Assembly: GCF_001659605.2 (NCBI RefSeq)
Contig: NC_035170.2
Coordinates: forward strand, 23,738,190-23,802,189
Source of the DNA: Manihot esculenta
Lineage: Eukaryota; Streptophyta; Magnoliopsida; Malpighiales; Euphorbiaceae
Direction: 5' to 3'
Length of the DNA: 64,000 nt
Position 1 is the first letter of the stretch; each line of letters opens with the position of its first letter. The translations under genes were made by a program, and so were the position numbers. Below, piece by piece: positions 59,036 through 64,000 of the stretch. The notes beneath the pieces were generated by a model. That model did no database searches. It was not told the origin of the DNA and worked only from the letters and a program-made list of their open reading frames with translations.

Positions 59036-59047
59036 GCTCTGATACCA
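59036..59047 (-). promoter_or_regulatory. Primer binding site of element C
   Basis: GCTCTGATACCA on the plus strand, three bases from the 5' LTR edge at 59051. Confidence 0.9.
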
Positions 59048-59050
59048 CTC

Positions 59051-61801
59051 TGTAACGACCCGAAAATCGGACCGCTACCGGCGCTAGGATCCAAATCGAC
59101 TTAAGGTCGCCGGGACCCGTAGCAAGCCTAACATACATCCTGTATACCTGTTAAATCCCATACATGATCATACATACACGTAAAAACTGTAAACTTTTTC
59201 TTTTCCTTCACCAAGCTTAACCTGTACATGCTCATAAACTCATAAACATAAACCCCACACTGGAGCCTTCATCAAATGCTCCAATGGGGTAACATAACAT
59301 ACATTAAGCTTGGTATAGCATAAAACATCATAACTCATACATAAAGATCATGTATATAAAAAGGGATTAAACATCCATACCAGGGTCAAGCACAACTCTA
59401 AACCTCAAAAGACATCATTACATTACATGACTGATCAATCCTTTACATTACAATATTCTCATGTCCACAACTAACTATTACATAAACACATTACTTCTTT
59501 ACTCTTGCTGACTTCTTGGTCTATCCCGTACCTGCATACCTGGGGTTAGGGGTGAGCATTCGGTCGGTTCGGTTCAAAACTGAACCGAACTGAATAAACC
59601 GAAAATCGAAATTTTAGTGTTTATAAAAATCGAATCGAACTGATTTTGATCAGAAACCGAATCGAACCGAACCAGTCTGATTCAGTTTGATTCGGTTCGG
59701 TTTGATCGGTTTCGATTTTTAATAATTTTTTATGTTTTACACTTATTTTTAATATTTTAAAATTTAATTAAAATATTTTAATTTTAATATGATTTAATTT
59801 CTCTATATTATTGAAAATACAAATTATTATCACTAATCGGTTCGGTTCGGTTTTTTCTTATCAAAACCGAATCGAACCGAAATAACTGAAATTTCTAAAA
59901 TTAAAAATCGAATCGAACCGAAATATATAAAAAACTGAATCAAATTTTCAAATCGGTTCGGTTCGGTCGGTTTTTCGGTTTAAACCAAATTATGCTCAGC
60001 CCTACCTGGGGTTAGGGGAATGGGGTGAGCTACTAGAACCCAGTGAGCAGAATAGTAAAAACATATATTAAAAACCATGCTTCCATGAAATGCATCACAT
60101 CACAAACAAATCACATCAAGGATGAACTTGTCACCAATAGCCCTCTACATATCCAATAGTGCCAGAACGTAGAATGGGTCCTGGTCTTTCTCTTACATAA
60201 CATATCATAACATTCCAACATGCCAGAGACATAGAATGGGTCTTCCTGGACTTTTTCTTACATAGTGCCAAGGACGTAGAATGGGTCTTCCTGGACTTTC
60301 ATACCGTATCATCGTATCATATCACATCATCATAACATACGAGGGCCAATGGATCATCCAAAATTCATCCACATCAACATTATAATATGCAATGCAACAT
60401 ATTCGTGAATTCTAATGCAAACAACCTAATATATATCATGGCATTCATGATGCATGAATCATGCTAAAACTTTCGTTAATTTAAAACATAAGGTTTTATT
60501 CTACTCACCTCTGGCTGACTCTGAAGCAGCTAGCTCACTGCTGGGGTCCTCGATTCCTCGGGTCCGAACCTACACAAGTGGACTCAAATGAGGGACCAAA
60601 CATAGACTAACATGACACTAAACAACCCCCCAAAAACCCCCAAAAACACCTTAAAACAATCATAGAAATCATGCAAAGGAAGGCTGAACAGGGCACTTTC
60701 GGCAGCAGGTTCGGCGGCCGAAAGTCCCTCCAGAGTCGAAACTCCCTCCAGAGCTGAAACTCAGTGACTTTCGGCGGCCGAAACTCCCCTCCAGAGATAA
60801 AAGTCCATTTTTAGGGGCAGGGTTCGGCAGCCGAAACAAGCCACCACAGGCAGGTTCAGCGGCCGAAAGTCCCTTCGGCTGCCGAACCTGAGTTCTTCCA
60901 GAAATGGCAGAACTCAGCCTTCATGCACATTTTGCCTCCCAAACCTTTCAATCATGCATCTAGCACTCCCACAACATGCATACACACATACACAAGCATT
61001 TAGGGGTCTCAATCTATCCTAAACCCCAACAACAACACATAAAAAGCAACTCAGCAACCTACATTATCCATAAACTCAACATAAAACCTAATAATATTCA
61101 ACTAACCTAAACATGCATTTCTACCCCAAAAACCATCATAAAACTTGTTTAAAACATACTAGAAGGGTTGGATCTAAGCTTACCTCTTGAAGATCGAGAG
61201 GAGAAACGATCCAAACTCGGAGACGGGGGAAAATTAGCTCCTTGGATCTCCAAGCTCCAAAACTTTATTCTTTACTCAAAAATCTTCAAAACCAAGTTAA
61301 AAACTCATAAAAATCATGAAAACTCGAAAGAAGAAACTCAAAATCGACAAGGGACGGCGGAGAACTCACCTTGGCCGAAAACGGGGAGAAAAGCTCGCCC
61401 TTTTCGGATAGGAGACCCCTTTATAGGTGGCTGGCCAGGCCACTTTCGGGGGCCTAACGTGCCTCCGCATGCATGCCATGTTCGACGGCCGAACATAAGG
61501 TTCGGCGGCCGAACATAAGGTTCGGCGGCCGAACCTGGATTTCCCCCTTATGCCTTCAGAGGCCTAAAGCACTCCCGAAGCGCATGCATGTTCGGCGGCC
61601 GAACTTGAGGTTCGGCGACCGAACCTGGGTCTTCCTCCAAGGTTATTTTCATGCAAAAACTCATTTTCTTTTCTTGCTTAAAATATAAAATACATTAAAA
61701 CATTTTATAAAAACATGACTTTACCCTTCTAGAGCTTCCCAATATCCGGGATTCCACCGGACTGTAGGAATTCCTATACCGGAGTCTAGCCGGGTATTAC
61801 A
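59051..61801 (-). repeat. 5' LTR of element C, containing a MITE
   Basis: The LTR is 2751 bases; without the MITE and its duplication it is about 2285. The inverted-repeat array at 61480-61530 has two close TTCGGCGGCCGAA units where the 3' LTR has one. Confidence 0.92.
59539..60012. mobile_element. hAT-like MITE inside the element C LTR
   Basis: The 458-base element (59547-60004) has termini TAGGGGTGAGCA and TGCTCAGCCCTA. It is flanked by perfect 8-bp duplications CCTGGGGT (59539-59546 and 60005-60012). The interior is rich in CGGTTCGGTT and its reverse complement near both ends, with an AT-rich centre. No coding. The 3' LTR of C lacks it, so it arrived after C. Confidence 0.9.
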
Positions 61802-61806
61802 AAAAT
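61802..61806. repeat. Target-site duplication AAAAT, right copy of element C
   Basis: Matches 40599-40603. Viral coding resumes directly after it. Confidence 0.9.
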
Positions 61807-62220
61807 GATATGTCAACAGATGTTCAACCAATTGGGCTCAGGAGAAACAGTAAAGTCTGAGGAACTAAAAGAAAGAAAGTCCAGTAGTAAAGAATCGTTA
61901 AAACATTCTTCTAGTAAAAAAGCTCCAAAGAAAAAATCTAGCAGGAGAAAGCCTAAAAAATAGTCCAGTTTGGAATCGGAGTCGACAGTGTCAAGTACGT
62001 CATCCTCCAGTAAAACTCCAACATCTTCTCACTGTGACAGCAATGAAAATGACTGTTATAGGATATTACCAGCAAGACTGACAAAGTAAAAGAAAAAGGG
62101 AAGAAAAAGAAAGAAAAGGTAAAGAAAAAAGGAAGAAAAGGTAAAGAAAAAAGGAAAAGGAAGGAAGAAACGGGACACCTCATCATCCTCATCATCTTCA
62201 AAATCAGAGTAAAAAACAAA
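61807..62220 (+). pseudogene. Caulimovirid second ORF, 3' part
   Basis: Viral ORF sequence resumes in register with 40603 once one AAAAT copy is discounted. It is Ser/Lys-rich and basic (KAPKKKSSRRKPKK), with a TAG at about 61962, then acidic/Ser-rich text and Lys-rich stretches. The basic C-terminus could bind nucleic acid, which is inference. Confidence 0.65.
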
Positions 62221-62954
62221 TACGAAAAAATAATGGCAGACAGATCACTATTCACCTACAGTAAAAGCACTATTCATCTACAGTAAAAAGCAGTTGGCAG
62301 ACATACTATTTATCTACAGTAAAAGCAGTTGGCAGACATCTACAACAGTAAAAGTTTGAAAATTTTCTATAAAAAGGGAGCCTCTCCCCTTGTGAAGGCA
62401 CGCATATTTTTCCTCTCTCTATTTTCTCTATCTTTACTCTTCTCTGTAAAAATTCTATATCAGTTTTCAGAAACTTTATAAAACCTTCAAGTATAATAAA
62501 ATCATAGTAAGTTTTCATAGTAAGTTTTATATTATTTACTTTCTGCATATTTTATATCTGCTACTTATATAAGCCCATGTTGACGGCACCTTTCTCTTCT
62601 CCCTCCTCATTCAGACTTAATTCTGGGGATCCCAGATTAAGGTTACAGGAACCCAAACCTTAAGTTTAATTAAATTGTGTTGATTTGTTGCTTAAGTATG
62701 CTCTGTGGATGCAGCTTAGTCTGATCTTCCACATTAGAAAAACTGCTTGCTGTGTTTATTTATAAATTTTATAACGGCTGATGACCTTGGGAGGCCAGAA
62801 ATATTACTCTTAAAAGCCTATGAAATTTTTGAGGCTAGAGTTATATTTCCCATGTTAAATCTTACTTGTTAATTATACTTTCTTGGTTTATTTGATAAAT
62901 TCTTGATATATACTCTGAATCTTTGTATGTTTCGATCAAGATTTTTGTTGGTAT
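62221..62954 (+). promoter_or_regulatory. Caulimovirid intergenic region and promoter
   Basis: Tandem units of about 36 bases (ATCTACAGTAAAAGCAGTTGG and variants, about 62238-62351) precede a TATA box TATAAAAAG (62368-62376), followed by a CT-rich presumed start region. AATAAAA lies at about 62492. Near the right edge GTTGGTATC (about 62946-62954) recalls the start of the Met-tRNA primer site, and then sequence changes to TA repeats. Confidence 0.7.
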
Positions 62955-62969
62955 CTATATATATATATA

Positions 62970-63173
62970 AACTTTTATTAAATTAGTAACGGATTTTGAA
63001 TCTGTTACGGAATCCGTTACAAAATTAGTAACAGATTGCTAATCGGTTACTATTGCATTAGCAACGAGGTTCATAGTAACGGATACAAATCTGTTACTAA
63101 ACAGGTTAGTAACAGATTTTTCATTGATTAGTAATGGAAAAATCCGTTACTAATCCGGAAAAATATTGTAGTG
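62970..63173. repeat. CACTA right subterminal repeats and terminus
   Basis: Several TTAGTAACGGATT/AATCCGTTAC units in both orientations end at TATTGTAGTG. They match the left subterminal region in motif. Confidence 0.75.
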
Positions 63174-63865
63174 AAGGGGTCTTTGTCATTATATAAGACG
63201 AGTTATCCTTGGAATGGATTTGACACCTCTACATTGAGATTTCATTAACACATCATTACAAGTGTTAATGGTGGAACCTCTGGAGATTTGATGGTTATTC
63301 CTCTAGATAAGTGGCTTTCTTCATACTAAGGACGTAGACGAATCCAAAAGTATGCTGACAATTTATTTCAAAATTTGATAAATTTTATAGTCACAACATG
63401 TAATCTAGTTAAAATTTTTTTTTATGAGATTTAATGATGAAAAGAGAGAATTTCTATTGCAGGGGCTTTTCTTTTCAATTTAGTGGTTATTGGAGCTTAG
63501 AAAGGAAGTGATAGTTGCTAGGGTTTTGGTAAAGAAACTAATTCTTAGATGCTTTGATCCGGTTGAACATATTGTAACAGTTGCTGGATTAATTATTAGT
63601 TTTGTTTATATAAATTTTGTAGTTATGGGCCCATCCCTTATAAATTGCTATAATGGGCATTCTAATACAATGAATGTGGTTAATATCATTTTAACAAAGT
63701 GTTTAATATTTTGAGATTACGTTTGTAATTTTTGAAAATAAATAATACAAAGAGTGAAATAGAATAAGTATGGGTTTTACTAGAAGTGGGTTACACTGAT
63801 TATGCAATGTGTTACTTCCATAAGCTTTTCTCTTGTGATCAATGGTTCACTATCTCAGCCTTTTT
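63174..63865. other. Intergenic DNA right of the CACTA-like element
   Basis: AT-rich sequence without a supported gene. One 74-codon ORF at 63490-63714 shows no recognisable domain. Confidence 0.4.
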
Positions 63866-64000
63866 ATCCTACAAGAGGTATTGTCTTTTTTCTTTGGGTC
63901 TTAGTAGGTTTTTTTATGATTGTATAGTTTTTTGGTATAAAGGCTTTGGGCCTTTTCTGCAATGAAACATATTTTTTGAGAAAAAAAAATCCTACAAGAG
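63866..64000 (+). mobile_element. Very short LINE 3' tail with 12-bp target duplication
   Basis: ATCCTACAAGAG occurs at 63866-63877 and 63989-64000. Between them, 111 bases end in GAAACATATTTTTTGAG plus an A run. This fits target-primed reverse transcription of a heavily truncated LINE. The second duplication copy reaches the window edge and may be longer. Confidence 0.75.

Larger units (their letters stand above)
40604..61801 (-). mobile_element. Chromovirus C (Tekay-like), full length but interrupted
   Basis: The element spans 21.2 kb because it hosts element B, a solo LTR and a MITE. Its LTRs are 40604-42823 (3') and 59051-61801 (5'), with a PPT at 42824-42835 and a PBS at 59036-59047. 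Perfect AAAAT duplications flank it inside the viral ORF. Coding is broken by TAG stops and frameshifts, and the central gag domain is deleted. Confidence 0.92.
34375..62954 (+). mobile_element. Endogenous caulimovirid (plant pararetrovirus), interrupted
   Basis: The plus-strand order is movement-protein C-terminus, capsid-like region with zinc knuckle, protease, RT, RNase H, a second ORF, then a non-coding region with TATA box and polyadenylation signal. This is a caulimovirid genome linearised within the movement protein gene. There is no integrase and no LTR. Total viral sequence is about 7.4 kb, with chromovirus C inserted at 40604-61801. The layout with a second ORF after RNase H, and the AT-repeat junctions, resemble florendoviruses, but genus assignment needs a phylogeny. 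Many stops and frameshifts show that it is a relic. Confidence 0.85.
32762..63173. mobile_element. Non-autonomous CACTA-like DNA transposon hosting the virus insertion
   Basis: The left end is CACTATAAAAATC (32762) and the right end is ATATTGTAGTG (to 63173), the inverted CACTA terminus. Both ends carry many subterminal copies of TTAGTAACGGATT or its reverse complement AATCCGTTACTAA, the hallmark of CACTA elements. With the viral and retrotransposon insertions removed, only about 1.8 kb remains and no transposase is visible. The expected 3-bp duplication is not clean: AAG sits one base off on the left and directly outside the right end. Confidence 0.7.

Noticed and set aside
34375..62954. A possible intact, activatable virus
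   Set aside because: Many stops, several frameshifts, a missing movement-protein core and a 21-kb insertion make this a relic.
63490..63714. 74-codon hydrophobic ORF near the right end
   Set aside because: No domain, no splice or start context and no neighbouring exon. It is treated as chance.

Overview
This is a plant nuclear window: spliced genes with AT-rich introns, a plant cell-wall gene family, Ty3/gypsy chromoviruses, Ty1/copia relics, an endogenous plant pararetrovirus and a CACTA-type DNA transposon. Gene style fits a eudicot, perhaps Malpighiales/Euphorbiaceae, but the sequence does not prove a species. Only three host genes are convincing: an RMD5-type E3 ligase subunit (+, CDS 1959-3149), a small probable plastid protein (-, 3729-4220) and a four-exon TRICHOME BIREFRINGENCE-LIKE gene (-, 26890-32009). 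Nearly everything else is nested mobile DNA.

Layout. (1) 1-4875: two convergent host genes. (2) 4876-24424: a dead minus-strand Ty1/copia element broken up by later insertions: a rearranged chromovirus composite (5479-18107, target duplication GAGAT) that itself holds a complete Tekay-like chromovirus A with an open gag-pol (5977-15863), and a solo chromovirus LTR (20519-22939, duplication GCGAT). (3) 24425-32761: a gene fragment, a truncated LINE tail and the TBL gene, whose large second intron holds a small LTR element. (4) 32762-63173: a Russian doll. A non-autonomous CACTA-like element holds an (AT)n tract, into which an endogenous caulimovirid (34375-62954) has integrated. The caulimovirid is split by chromovirus C (40604-61801, duplication AAAAT). 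C is split by chromovirus B (44873-54796, duplication ACTGG), by a solo LTR of another family (56480-58217) and by a hAT-like MITE (59547-60004, 8-bp duplication). (5) 63174-64000: intergenic DNA and a second LINE tail.

The most interesting signals are these. The composite at 5479-18107 has a proper 5-bp target duplication, yet both outer ends are the same (U5) LTR terminus in inverted orientation, and one gag segment is scrambled into three pieces. The chromovirus LTRs carry arrays of a 13-bp inverted repeat TTCGGC-N-GCCGAA on both sides of the promoter, which differ by single units between sister LTRs. The same LTRs keep splice-donor and acceptor-like signals that suggest a multi-exon leader. 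The caulimovirid is bordered by AT-dinucleotide repeats inside a transposon.
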